The notes under the pieces were generated by a model. The model was not told the origin of the DNA. It saw only the letters and a program-made list of their open reading frames with translations, and did not search any database. Below, in pieces: positions 17,706-27,079 of a stretch of DNA of 64,000 nucleotides; within the stretch, counting starts at the first letter, position 1; every line of letters starts with the position of its first letter. The stretch covers positions 248,001 to 312,000 of the forward strand of contig NC_014506.1 of the NCBI RefSeq assembly GCF_000147355.1, in the 5' to 3' direction. The translations under genes were made by a program, and so were the position numbers. This DNA is from Sulfurimonas autotrophica DSM 16294 (GTDB lineage Bacteria; Campylobacterota; Campylobacteria; Campylobacterales; Sulfurimonadaceae).

Positions 17706-19022
17706 ATGAAAAAACATTTATTAAATATATTTATTCTTCTTCTTGATATTTTATTATTGATCGGTATATTTTATTTAGCTATTTTTTTAAGGACTAGTAT
17801 TAAGACTTCAGGAATAGCTGAATTTAGTCCATACACTTTGAATGAATTCGCATTTGTTGTATTTATTATAGTTGCACTGATGTATTATGAAAAGATATAT
17901 ACTCTGCAATATGATTTTTGGCAAGAGACGAAAAAAATTCTAAAATCTTTGATTTTGGCATATTTTATCGTGTTAGCACTACTGACACTTACAAAAACAT
18001 CATTTGGCTATTCACGGCTTTTTATTAGTATCTATTTTTTGTTTGCAGTTTTTCTCATGCCGATAGCTAAAAGATTTGAAAAAAGAATCATATACAAATT
18101 TCCATTTTTTAAGAAAAAAGTGTTGGTAATGGGAGATAACAATCAGGTAGAAGTCTTAAAAAAAGAGCTGCGTGATAATTGGTATATTGGTATGGAAAGT
18201 GATGATAAAGAGTATGATACGGTTATTATATCCTCGCAGGGAATGAGTGTAGAAGAAGTGAATCATAAAATCACAAAATATTTAGAGGCTAACACCGCGG
18301 TTTATATTGTACCTTATGTGACAAATATAAACTTTGCCAATTCAAATATTATGGAGTACTCAAATATAAGGTACAGTACGATACAGGTAGAAAATAAACT
18401 TCTTTTAAAAATAAATATATGGATAAAAAACCTGTTTGACCTGTTTGTTACTTTGATGATAATGCCGTTCTTTTTGCTTATTCACGCTGTAATTAGTTTA
18501 GCTATTATCTTAGATTCCAAAGGGGCTGTATTTTTTAAGCAAGATAGATTAGGCAAAGATGATAATAATTTTGTATGTTATAAATATAGAACTATGTATA
18601 AAAATGCGGACGATATCCTAAAAAATTATTTAAAAAGTAACCCCGATGAAGTTAAATACTATGAAGAGTATCATAAGTACAAAAATGATCCTCGTGTAAC
18701 AAAAATCGGCAGACTTTTAAGAACAACTTCAATGGATGAATTACCGCAGATTATCAATGTACTAAAAGGTGAGATGAGCCTAGTCGGTCCTCGTCCTTAT
18801 ATGCTAAATGAATCTGATAAACTTGGAGAAGATAAAAACTTTATACTTAAAGTCAAACCCGGCATCACAGGATTATGGCAAGTAAGCGGTAGAAATAATT
18901 TGACTTTTAAACAAAGAAATGAGCTGGAAGTATGGTATATTAAAAACTGGTCTTTATGGGCTGACTTCGTTATTCTTATTAAAACGGTTAAAGTAGTGTT
19001 TTCAAAAATTGGAGCAAAATGA
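17706..19022 (+). CDS. Polyprenyl-phosphate sugar phosphotransferase (WbaP/WcaJ family)
   Basis: The 438-aa protein has four or five N-terminal membrane helices (about residues 1-120), a soluble middle region, one more hydrophobic helix near 245-265, and the catalytic bacterial sugar transferase domain with QDRLGKDDNNF, TSMDELPQIINVLKGEMSLV, GPRPYM and VKPGITGLWQVSGRN. It puts the first sugar phosphate on undecaprenyl phosphate and so starts repeat synthesis. No ribosome site is visible before ATG 17706, and a TATAAT lies only 8 bases upstream. It overlaps the next gene by 4 bases. Confidence 0.9.
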   Translation: MKKHLLNIFILLLDILLLIGIFYLAIFLRTSIKTSGIAEFSPYTLNEFAFVVFIIVALMYYEKIYTLQYDFWQETKKILKSLILAYFIVLALLTLTKTSFGYSRLFISIYFLFAVFLMPIAKRFEKRIIYKFPFFKKKVLVMGDNNQVEVLKKELRDNWYIGMESDDKEYDTVIISSQGMSVEEVNHKITKYLEANTAVYIVPYVTNINFANSNIMEYSNIRYSTIQVENKLLLKINIWIKNLFDLFVTLMIMPFFLLIHAVISLAIILDSKGAVFFKQDRLGKDDNNFVCYKYRTMYKNADDILKNYLKSNPDEVKYYEEYHKYKNDPRVTKIGRLLRTTSMDELPQIINVLKGEMSLVGPRPYMLNESDKLGEDKNFILKVKPGITGLWQVSGRNNLTFKQRNELEVWYIKNWSLWADFVILIKTVKVVFSKIGAK

Positions 19023-20242
19023 AAAATTTGTTTAAAAAGGATATAAATACTTACATTAATTATCTTATAATTGCATATGCTTTTAGTTTTCCTATCTCAA
19101 AAGCAGCTGTTAATATTATAGAAGTGTTAATGATATTACTATGGATATATCAAGATAATTGGAATCATAAAATTAAACTTTTAAAATCAAGTAAATTTAT
19201 AATATTTATCTCGCTTTTCATTCTTTATAATGTTATCTCGATTCTATGGGCTTCAGATACAATATTCGCACTTAATTACATTGGAAAATATCATCATTTT
19301 TTAATGATTCCCATCATATATACCGCATTAGAGAAAAAATACATTAATTATGTTCTTTCAGCATTTGTAGCAAGTGTATTTATTAGTGAGATAATGTCTT
19401 ATGGTATATATTTTAAATTATTTACATATAAGCATGCCACCCCGGAATTTCCTACACCGTTTATGCATCACATCACCTATAGTGTGATTTTGGCATTTAC
19501 AAGCACTATATTATTAATAAATTTTTTTATGGCAAAAGAATTAAGGTACAAGATATTTAATATTTTATTTTTTATTACATTGACTATAAATTTATTTATA
19601 AATGGCGGCAGAACAGGACAGCTTCTCTTCGTTATTTTACTTTTTACGCTCTTTTTCATGTTTATGAAAAGCAAAATAAAGGCTATTATATTATCTACGG
19701 TTATAATCATTACAATTCTATTACTTGCATATAATTTTAGCAGCAATTTTAATTCTAGAATTCATCAATTACAAAGTGGTTTGCATAAGGCTATCGATAA
19801 AAAAGATTATACTGATCAGGGTGGTATGAGAATTGTTATGATAAAAATAGGAACAGAAACCTTTTTAGATAATTTTATAAAAGGAACCGGTATTGGGAAT
19901 GTTATGAAAGATGCCAATATTTATAGTGCTAAAAATCATTATAAAACAAGAGATATGCATATATTTGGAGATTTTCATAATGTTTTTATCAATACGGCAG
20001 CACAGCTTGGTATATTAGGTTTAATAATTTTATTGGCAATATTTTATTCATTATTGAGTTTAAAATTTAAAACAAAGCAGTATTATATTTTAAATTTAAT
20101 GTTTGTTATATCATTTATACTTTTTTCCTGCACGCATAATACATTCCATACTATGAATCCGATGGTTTTCTTTGTTGTGTTTACAGGATTATTCAATGCA
20201 ATATCTAGAATTGAAACACAAGAAGTTAGAATTGTTAAATAA
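19019..20242 (+). CDS. O-antigen ligase / polymerase family protein
   Basis: This 407-aa polytopic protein has about ten hydrophobic helices and the Wzy_C pattern: a loop beginning NGGRTGQLLFVILLFTLFF and, after a periplasmic loop, GDFHNVFINTAAQLGILGLI with the conserved His. Such proteins transfer polymerised glycan to lipid A core or polymerise repeats. With an ABC exporter in the same locus, ligase is more likely than polymerase. It is the last gene of the polysaccharide locus, about 185 bases from rpmJ. Confidence 0.8.
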   Translation: MKNLFKKDINTYINYLIIAYAFSFPISKAAVNIIEVLMILLWIYQDNWNHKIKLLKSSKFIIFISLFILYNVISILWASDTIFALNYIGKYHHFLMIPIIYTALEKKYINYVLSAFVASVFISEIMSYGIYFKLFTYKHATPEFPTPFMHHITYSVILAFTSTILLINFFMAKELRYKIFNILFFITLTINLFINGGRTGQLLFVILLFTLFFMFMKSKIKAIILSTVIIITILLLAYNFSSNFNSRIHQLQSGLHKAIDKKDYTDQGGMRIVMIKIGTETFLDNFIKGTGIGNVMKDANIYSAKNHYKTRDMHIFGDFHNVFINTAAQLGILGLIILLAIFYSLLSLKFKTKQYYILNLMFVISFILFSCTHNTFHTMNPMVFFVVFTGLFNAISRIETQEVRIVK

Positions 20243-20276
20243 ATGAGATTTAATAATACTTTTACATTAATTTGTG

Positions 20277-20282
20277 TATAAT
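20277..20282 (+). promoter_or_regulatory. -10 box of the alpha ribosomal operon
   Basis: TGTGTATAATTCC carries TATAAT at 20277-20282. Transcription would begin near 20289-20290, just before the first base of the long leader stem at 20292. The match between predicted start and the leader fold supports both. Confidence 0.65.
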
Positions 20283-20288
20283 TCCCAT

Positions 20289-20426
20289 CCGCTTTACTGT
20301 TTTAACAAAAGAGAAGAGTATTTCTATCTTTAATATATAATGTATAGAAGATAAAAGTATTGGCAAGCGAATAAATAGAATTCTTTGCCTGAAAACAGTA
20401 AAGACAACGACTAATAAGGACTTACG
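20289..20426 (+). ncRNA. Structured 5' leader of the rpmJ-rpsM-rpsK-rpsD-rpoA-rplQ operon
   Basis: A 12-base perfect inverted repeat, CTTTACTGTTTT (20292-20303) and AAAACAGTAAAG (20392-20403), closes a domain with two further hairpins: 20317-20330 with 20348-20361 (one mismatch, two G-U pairs) and 20362-20372 with 20380-20389 (one bulged C). The ribosome site AAGGA and ATG of rpmJ follow at once. In other bacteria S4, encoded here as rpsD, represses its operon by binding such a leader. The role here is inferred from position and fold. Confidence 0.7.
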
Positions 20427-20540
20427 ATGAAAGTAAGAGCTTCAGTGAAAAAGATGTGTGATGACTGCAAAGTTATCAAAAGAAGAGGTATTGTAAGAGT
20501 AATCTGCAAGAACCCTAAACATAAACAGAGACAAGGATAA
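20427..20540 (+). CDS. rpmJ: 50S ribosomal protein L36
   Basis: A 37-residue protein, [15 protein letters not shown] at the start, with C11, C14, C27 and H32 in the pattern of zinc-binding (C+) L36. It ends KHKQRQG. ATG 20427 has AAGGA upstream and the stop is two bases before rpsM. L36 binds 23S rRNA near the peptidyl transferase region. The gene is too short for many ORF callers but the match is clear. Confidence 0.97.
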   Translation: MKVRASVKKMCDDCKVIKRRGIVRVICKNPKHKQRQG

Positions 20541-20542
20541 CC

Positions 20543-20905
20543 ATGGCTCGTATTTCTGGTGTAGATTTACCTAAGAAAAAACGTATAGAGTATGGATTAA
20601 CATACATCTATGGTATTGGTCTTCATACTGCTCGTCAAATATTAGACGCAACAGGGATAGACTATAACAAAAGAGTTTTCGAATTAAACGAAGAAGATGT
20701 AGCAGCGATTACGAAAGAAATCCGTGAAAACCATATGGTTGAGGGTGATTTACGTAAAAAAGTTGCAATGGATATTAAGGCACTTATGGATTTAGGTTCA
20801 TACCGTGGTCTACGTCACCGTCGTGGTCTTCCATGTCGTGGTCAAAAAACTAAGACAAATGCGCGTACTCGTAAGGGTAAACGTAAAACTGTCGGCGCAG
20901 CGTAA
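20543..20905 (+). CDS. rpsM: 30S ribosomal protein S13
   Basis: The 120-aa product begins [20 protein letters not shown] and ends with the basic tail [20 protein letters not shown], both typical of S13. S13 sits in the head of the 30S subunit and contacts the P-site tRNA and the 50S subunit. It starts two bases after rpmJ and is followed at 12 bases by rpsK, the standard alpha-operon order. Confidence 0.98.
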   Translation: MARISGVDLPKKKRIEYGLTYIYGIGLHTARQILDATGIDYNKRVFELNEEDVAAITKEIRENHMVEGDLRKKVAMDIKALMDLGSYRGLRHRRGLPCRGQKTKTNARTRKGKRKTVGAA

Positions 20906-20916
20906 GGAATTATAGT

Positions 20917-21309
20917 ATGGCAAAAAGAAAAGCTGTTAGAAAAAAAGTAGTAAAAAAGAATATATCACGTGGTATTGTTCATATTGCGGCATCATTTAAT
21001 AATACTCTTGTAACTATTACAGATGAAATGGGTAATATGATTGCTTGGAGTTCTGCTGGAAGCCTTGGTTTTAAAGGTTCTAAAAAATCAACTCCATTTG
21101 CTGCACAAGCGGCTGTTGAAGATGCAGTTGCAAAAGCTCAAGTACATGGTATTAAAGAACTTGGTATTAAAGTTCAAGGTCCTGGTTCTGGTCGTGAAAC
21201 TGCAGTGAAAGCTGTCGGTGCTATCGAAGGAATCCGTGTTACATTTATGAAAGATGTTACACCATTACCACACAACGGTTGTCGCGCGCCTAAGCGTCGT
21301 AGAGTTTAA
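20917..21309 (+). CDS. rpsK: 30S ribosomal protein S11
   Basis: The 130-aa protein has the S11 core [29 protein letters not shown] and the C-terminal THNGCR-like segment ([14 protein letters not shown]). It belongs to the 30S platform and contacts mRNA near the E site. Full length, with no oddities. It is within the alpha operon between rpsM and rpsD. Confidence 0.98.
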   Translation: MAKRKAVRKKVVKKNISRGIVHIAASFNNTLVTITDEMGNMIAWSSAGSLGFKGSKKSTPFAAQAAVEDAVAKAQVHGIKELGIKVQGPGSGRETAVKAVGAIEGIRVTFMKDVTPLPHNGCRAPKRRRV

Positions 21310-21320
21310 GGAGATTACTG

Positions 21321-21947
21321 ATGGCAAGATATAGAGGTCCAGTAGAAAAGATCGAAAGAAGATTCGGAGTAAGCCTAAACTTAAAAGGTGAGCGTCGTTT
21401 AGCAGGAAAATCTGCTTTAGAAAAGCGTCCTTACGGTCCAGGTCAACATGGCCAACGTCGTAAAAAAGTTTCTGAGTATGGTTTACAACTTAATGAAAAG
21501 CAAAAAGCGAAATTCATGTATGGTATTTCTGAAAAGCAATTCCGTGCTTTATTCGTTGAAGCAAAACGTCGTGATGGAAATACAGGTACAAACCTTATTA
21601 CATTAATTGAGCAAAGATTAGACAATGTTGTTTATAGAATGGGATTTGCATCTACTCGTAGATTTGCTCGTCAACTAGTAACACATGGTCACATCTTAGT
21701 TGATGGTAAAAAACTTGATATTCCTTCTTACCGTGTTAAACCGGGTCAAAAAATAGAAGTGAAAGAAGCTAGTAAAGCTAACAATCAAGTTGTTCGTGCT
21801 ATCGAGCTTACAAACCAAACTGGTCTTGCTCCATGGGTAGACATCGATGCTGAAAAAGTGTATGGTATCTTTACTCGTCTTCCAGAGCGTGAAGAAGTTG
21901 TTATTCCAGTTGAAGAACGTTTAATCGTTGAGCTTTACTCGAAATAA
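21321..21947 (+). CDS. rpsD: 30S ribosomal protein S4
   Basis: The 208-aa protein shows S4 features: [17 protein letters not shown] at the start, the RPYGPGQHG segment, and the S4 RNA-binding motif ([40 protein letters not shown]). It lacks the N-terminal zinc cysteines of some S4 proteins. S4 nucleates 30S assembly and in other bacteria represses its own operon by binding the leader, which makes the fold before rpmJ of interest. Confidence 0.98.
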   Translation: MARYRGPVEKIERRFGVSLNLKGERRLAGKSALEKRPYGPGQHGQRRKKVSEYGLQLNEKQKAKFMYGISEKQFRALFVEAKRRDGNTGTNLITLIEQRLDNVVYRMGFASTRRFARQLVTHGHILVDGKKLDIPSYRVKPGQKIEVKEASKANNQVVRAIELTNQTGLAPWVDIDAEKVYGIFTRLPEREEVVIPVEERLIVELYSK

Positions 21948-21974
21948 TAATTTAATATAAAAGGCGTAAAAGAT

Positions 21975-22976
21975 ATGAAAAAGATTAAAACTACTCCACT
22001 TGCTCCACAAGAGTTTGAGGTAGAACAAATAAGTGATAATGAAGCAAATATCATGGCATACCCTTTTGAAGTAGGGTATGCTATATCGTTGGCTCATCCA
22101 CTTCGCCGTTTTCTATTAAGCAGCTCGGTTGGTTATGCGCCAATTGCTATTAAAATCGAGGGTGCTAAACATGAGTTTGACTCAGTTCGTGGTATGCTTG
22201 AAGATATTTCAGATTTTATCTTAAATCTTAAAGAGATTCGCTTTAAATTAAACAATGATGCAACACAGGCAGAGATTAATTACAGCTTTGCGGGACCGTG
22301 TACTATTAAAGGTGCAGATCTTAGCAATGATGAAGTAGAGGTGGTAACACCTGATGCTCCGCTTGCAACTTTAAATGAAGATTCAACACTTAACTTCACA
22401 CTTAAGATTGCTCAAGGGATTGGCTATGTAGCGAGTGAAGATACGGCTGTAGAAGTTGCTGATGATGATTATATTGCGTTAGATGCTTATTTTACTCCGG
22501 TAAGAAGCGCAACGTATAAAATTGACAATGTATTGGTAGAAGATAACCCTAACTTTGAAAGAGTTATTATGAATATCAAAACTGATGGACAGATTTCTCC
22601 TATTGATGCATTTAGAAACTCTTTAGAAGTAATGTATGCACAGTTAGCTGTATTTAATTCAGAAATCAGTATTAAAGCTCCTGCTACAATTGAGAGAGTT
22701 GAAGAATCACCTGATTTGAAAAAACTAACAACTAATATTGATAGTTTAGGATTAAGTGCACGTAGTTTTAACTGTCTTGATCGCTCAAGCATTAAACTCA
22801 TCGGTGAAATTGTACTTATGAGTACAAATGATTTGAAAAATGTTAAAAATCTTGGAAAAAAATCTTATGATGAAATCGTAGAAAAAATTCAAGAATTTGG
22901 TTTTGAAGTTGGTGCTGATTTAGCTGATGATGTAGTCACTGCACTGAAAAAGAAAATAGAAGCCGTACAGGCGTAA
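21975..22976 (+). CDS. rpoA: RNA polymerase subunit alpha
   Basis: The 333-aa product has the alpha N-terminal dimerisation domain ([40 protein letters not shown]) and the C-terminal domain ([37 protein letters not shown]), which binds UP elements and activators. The CTD is followed by an extended tail. It lies in its usual place between rpsD and rplQ, with a 27-base gap containing AAAGG. Confidence 0.98.
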   Translation: MKKIKTTPLAPQEFEVEQISDNEANIMAYPFEVGYAISLAHPLRRFLLSSSVGYAPIAIKIEGAKHEFDSVRGMLEDISDFILNLKEIRFKLNNDATQAEINYSFAGPCTIKGADLSNDEVEVVTPDAPLATLNEDSTLNFTLKIAQGIGYVASEDTAVEVADDDYIALDAYFTPVRSATYKIDNVLVEDNPNFERVIMNIKTDGQISPIDAFRNSLEVMYAQLAVFNSEISIKAPATIERVEESPDLKKLTTNIDSLGLSARSFNCLDRSSIKLIGEIVLMSTNDLKNVKNLGKKSYDEIVEKIQEFGFEVGADLADDVVTALKKKIEAVQA

Positions 22977-22991
22977 TAAGAGGAATTAGAT

Positions 22992-23342
22992 ATGAGACAC
23001 CGTCATGGATATCGTAAACTAGGTCGTACAAGTGCACACCGTGCTGCTCTTTTAAAGAACCTTAGTATTTCGTTAATAGAACATGGTAAAATTGAAACAA
23101 CTGCTGTAAAAGCAAAAGAGCTTCGCTCTTATATTGAGAAACTTATCACAACTGCTGGTAAAAATGACTCAAATGCGCACAGAGCAGTATTTGCTGCGCT
23201 TCAAAGTAAAGAAGCAACTAAAACTTTAGTAAATGAGTTAGCACCTAAGTACGTTGATCGTGCTGGTGGATATACTAGAATTACTAGAACTCGTATTCGT
23301 CGTGGTGATGCTACACCGATGGCATTTATCGAATTAGTATAA
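22992..23342 (+). CDS. rplQ: 50S ribosomal protein L17
   Basis: The 116-aa protein begins [20 protein letters not shown], the L17 hallmark, and contains [20 protein letters not shown] and [20 protein letters not shown]. It binds 23S rRNA near the exit-tunnel side of the 50S subunit. It is the last gene of the alpha operon and is followed by a group of terminator-like hairpins. Confidence 0.98.
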   Translation: MRHRHGYRKLGRTSAHRAALLKNLSISLIEHGKIETTAVKAKELRSYIEKLITTAGKNDSNAHRAVFAALQSKEATKTLVNELAPKYVDRAGGYTRITRTRIRRGDATPMAFIELV

Positions 23343-23354
23343 ATTATTATTTAT

Positions 23355-23435
23355 ACCAATAATGGAGTAATCCATTATTGGTGCAGGGACCAAAGTCCCT
23401 ACAACCCCCTAAAGCTACAAAAAACGAAGTTTTTT
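23355..23435 (+). terminator. Three consecutive hairpins after rplQ
   Basis: ACCAATAATGGA / TCCATTATTGGT (23355-23382) is a perfect 12-base stem with loop GTAA. AGGGAC / GTCCCT (23385-23400) follows with loop CAAA, then AAAAAAC / GTTTTTT (23419-23435), whose 3' arm is a T-run. The last has the form of an intrinsic terminator. The first two lack T-runs and may protect the mRNA 3' end. Confidence 0.65.
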
Positions 23436-23488
23436 GAGAGATTAAGAAATTCCCAATTCTAAAATACTTTACATTACAGGATAGCATT

Positions 23489-24721
23489 ATGAGTACTTTC
23501 GCATTCGGAACTTACAGAATTACAGATGAAAATCCCCTCCATATTGAAGCATTAAAAGAAGCTGTTGATGCAGGCATAGATTTAATTGACACCTCTACAA
23601 ACTATACAGACGGCGGTGCTGAGAGGGCTATAGGCAAAGTATTGCGTAATTTTCCTGATGCCATAAGAGATAAGATTAAAATTGTAAGCAAATACGGATA
23701 TATTCAAGGCTCAAATATGCTTGCACACAAAGAAGAAACTTTTGAAGATGTTGTGGAATTTAATCAAAGCTGTTACCACTCTATAGCAAATTCATTTATG
23801 AAAAAACAGCTCGATGCCTCTTTAGAGAGACTACAAATGAGCAAAATTGATTGTTATTTAATTCATAATCCTGAGTATTTTATATTGGATGCTTTGAATA
23901 AAGGTAAAAAAAGAGATGAAATACTAGATAGTATGTATCAAAGATTGTATGAAGCGTTTATAGGCTTGGAAGAGGAAGTGAAAGAGGGTCGCATAAACTC
24001 TTACGGTATCAGTTCAAACAGTTTTGCAAAGGCAAAAAACGATCCGAAATTTTTACCGTATGAAGATTTACTCACACTTGCACAAAATGCTGCACAAGAG
24101 GCAGGCAATAAAAAACACAGCTTCTCAACTGTGCAGCTGCCAGTAAATATAGTAGAGAAAGAGGGTTTAAAGTGTGCTGCTTGGGCAAAAAAACAGGGAC
24201 TTCGGGTACTTGCTAACCGTCCGTTAAATGCACAAAAAGAGAATTTAATGTATAGACTGGCAGAATATTCGGAGAGTAAAGAGTACTATTATTACCTTAA
24301 TGAATTACTGCAGGCTTGTGATAATGATTTACTCAAATCGTTGTATAATTTGATTGAACAAATGGATACGAACAAACATAAATTTGGCTGGGTAGGTGAA
24401 TATGATACCTTTTTACATTCACAAATTATTCCTCATATCAAACAGGCTTTGCAAAATATCCAACCGGATACTTTGGATGAGCTGTTGCGATTTGTTGATC
24501 TGTTTTTACAAGAATATAGAATCATGGTTGCCTATGAGTGTTCAAAACGTGTCAGAGCTGAACTCAAAGAAGAATTTAAAGGGTGTCATAAAAAAGTGCA
24601 AGAGTGTGCTTTGGAATTTTTATGCAAGCAAGATGCAATTGATTACATTCTCGTGGGAATGAGAAAACCATCATATGTACAAGAAATTATGGCTATGCGT
24701 GAAAACATCTGTCTTGATTAA
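23489..24721 (+). CDS. Aldo/keto reductase family protein with extended C-terminal half
   Basis: The 410-aa protein has the AKR barrel start FAFGTYRITDENPLH and the expected catalytic residues: D and Y in DTSTNYTDGGAE, K in KIVSKYGYI and H in YLIHNPEYF. Later GISSNSFAKA and VLANRPLNA match the AKR core, and IDYILVGMRKPSYVQEI matches the cofactor end. AKRs are usually about 280-340 aa; here about 90 residues of helical sequence (around 270-360) are inserted before the C-terminal cofactor segment. Substrate is unknown. It stands alone between the alpha operon and nfu; ribosome site AGGAT. Confidence 0.8.
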   Translation: MSTFAFGTYRITDENPLHIEALKEAVDAGIDLIDTSTNYTDGGAERAIGKVLRNFPDAIRDKIKIVSKYGYIQGSNMLAHKEETFEDVVEFNQSCYHSIANSFMKKQLDASLERLQMSKIDCYLIHNPEYFILDALNKGKKRDEILDSMYQRLYEAFIGLEEEVKEGRINSYGISSNSFAKAKNDPKFLPYEDLLTLAQNAAQEAGNKKHSFSTVQLPVNIVEKEGLKCAAWAKKQGLRVLANRPLNAQKENLMYRLAEYSESKEYYYYLNELLQACDNDLLKSLYNLIEQMDTNKHKFGWVGEYDTFLHSQIIPHIKQALQNIQPDTLDELLRFVDLFLQEYRIMVAYECSKRVRAELKEEFKGCHKKVQECALEFLCKQDAIDYILVGMRKPSYVQEIMAMRENICLD

Positions 24722-24818
24722 AATTTAGTTTTAAGTTAGCATAATAATTTTATGACTTGTTAAGCGATTTTGTCATATTTTATGATAATAAAAGTGTTAT
24801 AAACAAAAAAGGATAGAA

Positions 24819-25094
24819 ATGATTCCATTTTCAGACGAAGAGTTATTAGAGCCGGTTAAACATGTAATAGACAAGGTACGTCCTTCTTTAGCACTTGATG
24901 GTGGAGATATAGATTTTATTACAGTGAAGAATGGCAATGTGTATGTACAATTAAAAGGTGCATGTATAGGGTGTGCAAGTAGCGGCAGTACATTAAAGTA
25001 TGGAGTTGAAAGACAGTTGAGAATGGATATTCATCCTGAAATCACTGTTGTAAATGTTCCTGCCGGCATGGAAAACGACATAGACAATTTATAG
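24819..25094 (+). CDS. Nfu-type Fe-S scaffold domain protein
   Basis: The 91-aa protein is a single NifU C-terminal domain: RPSLALDGGDIDFITV, then KGACIGCASSGSTLKYGVE with the cluster-binding CxxC at C49 and C52. It carries or transfers Fe-S clusters to apo-proteins. The AAAAGGA ribosome site is strong. The stop is 7 bases from the next gene, so the two and murE may be one operon. Confidence 0.92.
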   Translation: MIPFSDEELLEPVKHVIDKVRPSLALDGGDIDFITVKNGNVYVQLKGACIGCASSGSTLKYGVERQLRMDIHPEITVVNVPAGMENDIDNL

Positions 25095-25101
25095 AGGTGA
25101 T

Positions 25102-25695
25102 ATGGGTACAATAAGTAAATATAAAATATTATCACAGGCAAAAGAGAGCTTTTCAAAAGAAGAATACAAAAGTGCTTTAGAAAAATTTGCACAGGTTTTG
25201 CAAAATTATCCTAACTCAAAAGAGGCTTTCAACGGTGTTATACTTTCTGAAATGGCTATGAGCGGAGAAGAAGGTGCCGAAGCACTATTTGATTATTATG
25301 AAATACTCAGAGAAGAAGATAAAGAAGAGGCTGACTCTATTATGAGTGAAATACTTGAAGGTATGGATGGTTCTTTAGAAAAATTAAGTGAAGTTTTCGC
25401 TGAACCTTTGCGTAACAGATTAGAATTTGAAGAAGGAATTCTTTACAGTGATTTTCAGAAAATTTTGCAAGAGGGTGGGGATTTTGTAGAAACTTTTGAA
25501 AATATTATGTTCTCTACCAGAGTTATTATAACAAGTAAAGAAGATTTTTTAGATTTTTTAGACAAATTAATAGAACATGATTTCGCACAAATGGCATTAA
25601 CATATTTAGAAAATGCATTAAGTGTATACCCCGATGATAAACTTTTGAGAAAATTACTGAAAAAACTGGCACAGGGAAAAAGTATTGAAAATTGA
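25102..25695 (+). CDS. TPR-like helical protein, function unknown
   Basis: The 197-aa acidic, helix-rich protein starts SQAKESFSKEEYKSALEKFAQVLQNYP, a good TPR-like helix pair, and ends with another TPR-like segment ALTYLENALSVYPDDKLLRK. There is no signal peptide or membrane span, so it is cytoplasmic, and probably a protein-interaction scaffold. It overlaps murE by 11 bases, which suggests coupled translation and a possible link to cell-wall synthesis (inference only). Confidence 0.7.
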   Translation: MGTISKYKILSQAKESFSKEEYKSALEKFAQVLQNYPNSKEAFNGVILSEMAMSGEEGAEALFDYYEILREEDKEEADSIMSEILEGMDGSLEKLSEVFAEPLRNRLEFEEGILYSDFQKILQEGGDFVETFENIMFSTRVIITSKEDFLDFLDKLIEHDFAQMALTYLENALSVYPDDKLLRKLLKKLAQGKSIEN

Positions 25696-26980
25696 ATTAC
25701 CAGACCAGGCTTATAAATACGTAACAGAAAACTCTGGGGAGTGTGATGAAGAAACAGCTTTTGTATTGACACATCAAAACAGAGCCTATTTGGAAGATGC
25801 AAAACAACATAATGCGCACTCTATTATTAAAATAGAAGACATCGCAGAACTTTTTGGTGTCAATAAAATTAAGATTATTGGTATTACTGGTACAAACGGT
25901 AAAACTACTACAGCAAGTGCAATCTATTCATTTTTACTTGATTTAGGCTATAAAGCTGCTCTGCAGGGGACGCGTGGCCTTTTTATGAATGATGAAGTGT
26001 GTGAGGGTAAAACTCTGACGACGCCTTCTGTGCTTAATACCTATAAACATATTTATCAGGCAGTATGTGCGGGATGTGAATATTTTATCATGGAAGTAAG
26101 TTCACATGCCTTGGTGCAACGAAGAATTGAAGGTCTGAAGTTTGAATTAAAAATTTTGACAAATATTACGCAAGACCATTTGGATTATCATAAAACTATA
26201 GAAGAATATATAGCAGTAAAAAATGGTTTCTTTCAAGATGAAAGCAAAAAACTCATCAATAAAGATGAACCAAAGGCCGCATTTAATTTTAAAAATGCCT
26301 ACACATATGGTATTGAGAATCCTGCTACATACAGACTGATGGCATACTCACTCAATGAAGGTTCAAGCGGTATTATCCAGCATTTTCAAGAAATTGTTCC
26401 TTTTACCGCATCTCTTCATGGTTTTTTCAACCTCTATAATCTCATGGCAGCAATAGCAGCAACGCACCTTATAACAGATAAAACCTTAGAAGAAATAGCA
26501 GACGTTGTCGATAATTTTGCAGGAGTCAGCGGAAGAATGGAACAGGTCTGTGCGGCACCGAATGTTATAGTGGACTTTGCGCATACGCCAGACGGTATGC
26601 AACAGGTACTCAATGCCCTAAAAGAAAAAGAGCTCATTGTTGTCTTTGGTGCAGGCGGAGACAGAGACAGACTAAAGCGTCCTATTATGGGCAGGGTAGC
26701 TGCAAGTCTTGCTAAAAAAGTGATTGTTACAAGTGATAATCCGCGTCATGAAGATCCCGAGATTATCATAGATGATATTTTAGAAGGTATTCAAGATAAA
26801 ACAAATATCATAGTTGAGCTCAATAGAAAAAAAGCAATACAAATGGCACTTGATATGCAAGAAGATGAAGAGGTTGTTGTAATACTTGGAAAAGGTGATG
26901 AAGCATATCAGGTTATTTATGATGAGAAGTTTGCTTTTGATGACAGAGAGGTAGTTAAAGAGTTATTAAATTTGAGTTAA
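25685..26980 (+). CDS. murE: UDP-N-acetylmuramoyl-tripeptide synthetase (mDAP-adding)
   Basis: The 431-aa Mur ligase has the ATP loop GITGTNGKTTTAS, EVSSHALVQRRIEG, NITQDHLDYH and the DNPR motif (TSDNPRHEDPEII), which marks enzymes adding meso-diaminopimelate instead of lysine. It adds the third residue of the peptidoglycan stem peptide in the cytoplasm. It is shorter than typical MurE (about 490 aa), mainly at the N-terminal domain. The start is TTG 25685, inside the upstream gene; no better in-frame start is close. Confidence 0.95.
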   Translation: MKIELPDQAYKYVTENSGECDEETAFVLTHQNRAYLEDAKQHNAHSIIKIEDIAELFGVNKIKIIGITGTNGKTTTASAIYSFLLDLGYKAALQGTRGLFMNDEVCEGKTLTTPSVLNTYKHIYQAVCAGCEYFIMEVSSHALVQRRIEGLKFELKILTNITQDHLDYHKTIEEYIAVKNGFFQDESKKLINKDEPKAAFNFKNAYTYGIENPATYRLMAYSLNEGSSGIIQHFQEIVPFTASLHGFFNLYNLMAAIAATHLITDKTLEEIADVVDNFAGVSGRMEQVCAAPNVIVDFAHTPDGMQQVLNALKEKELIVVFGAGGDRDRLKRPIMGRVAASLAKKVIVTSDNPRHEDPEIIIDDILEGIQDKTNIIVELNRKKAIQMALDMQEDEEVVVILGKGDEAYQVIYDEKFAFDDREVVKELLNLS

Positions 26981-27048
26981 AAACTTACAAATCAGCTTAA
27001 AAAACCAAACTTCTTTCGCCTTATTAGAAAATAAGAGTATATTTTTGT

Positions 27049-27054
27049 TATAAT
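27049..27054 (+). promoter_or_regulatory. -10 box ahead of the 2Fe-2S protein
   Basis: TTTTTGTTATAATTGCG has TATAAT at 27049-27054, 26 bases before ATG 27080, with AAGGA between. The T-rich stretch upstream is the usual Campylobacterota promoter context. Confidence 0.6.
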
Positions 27055-27079
27055 TGCGAAAAAATTAAGGACAATTTCT

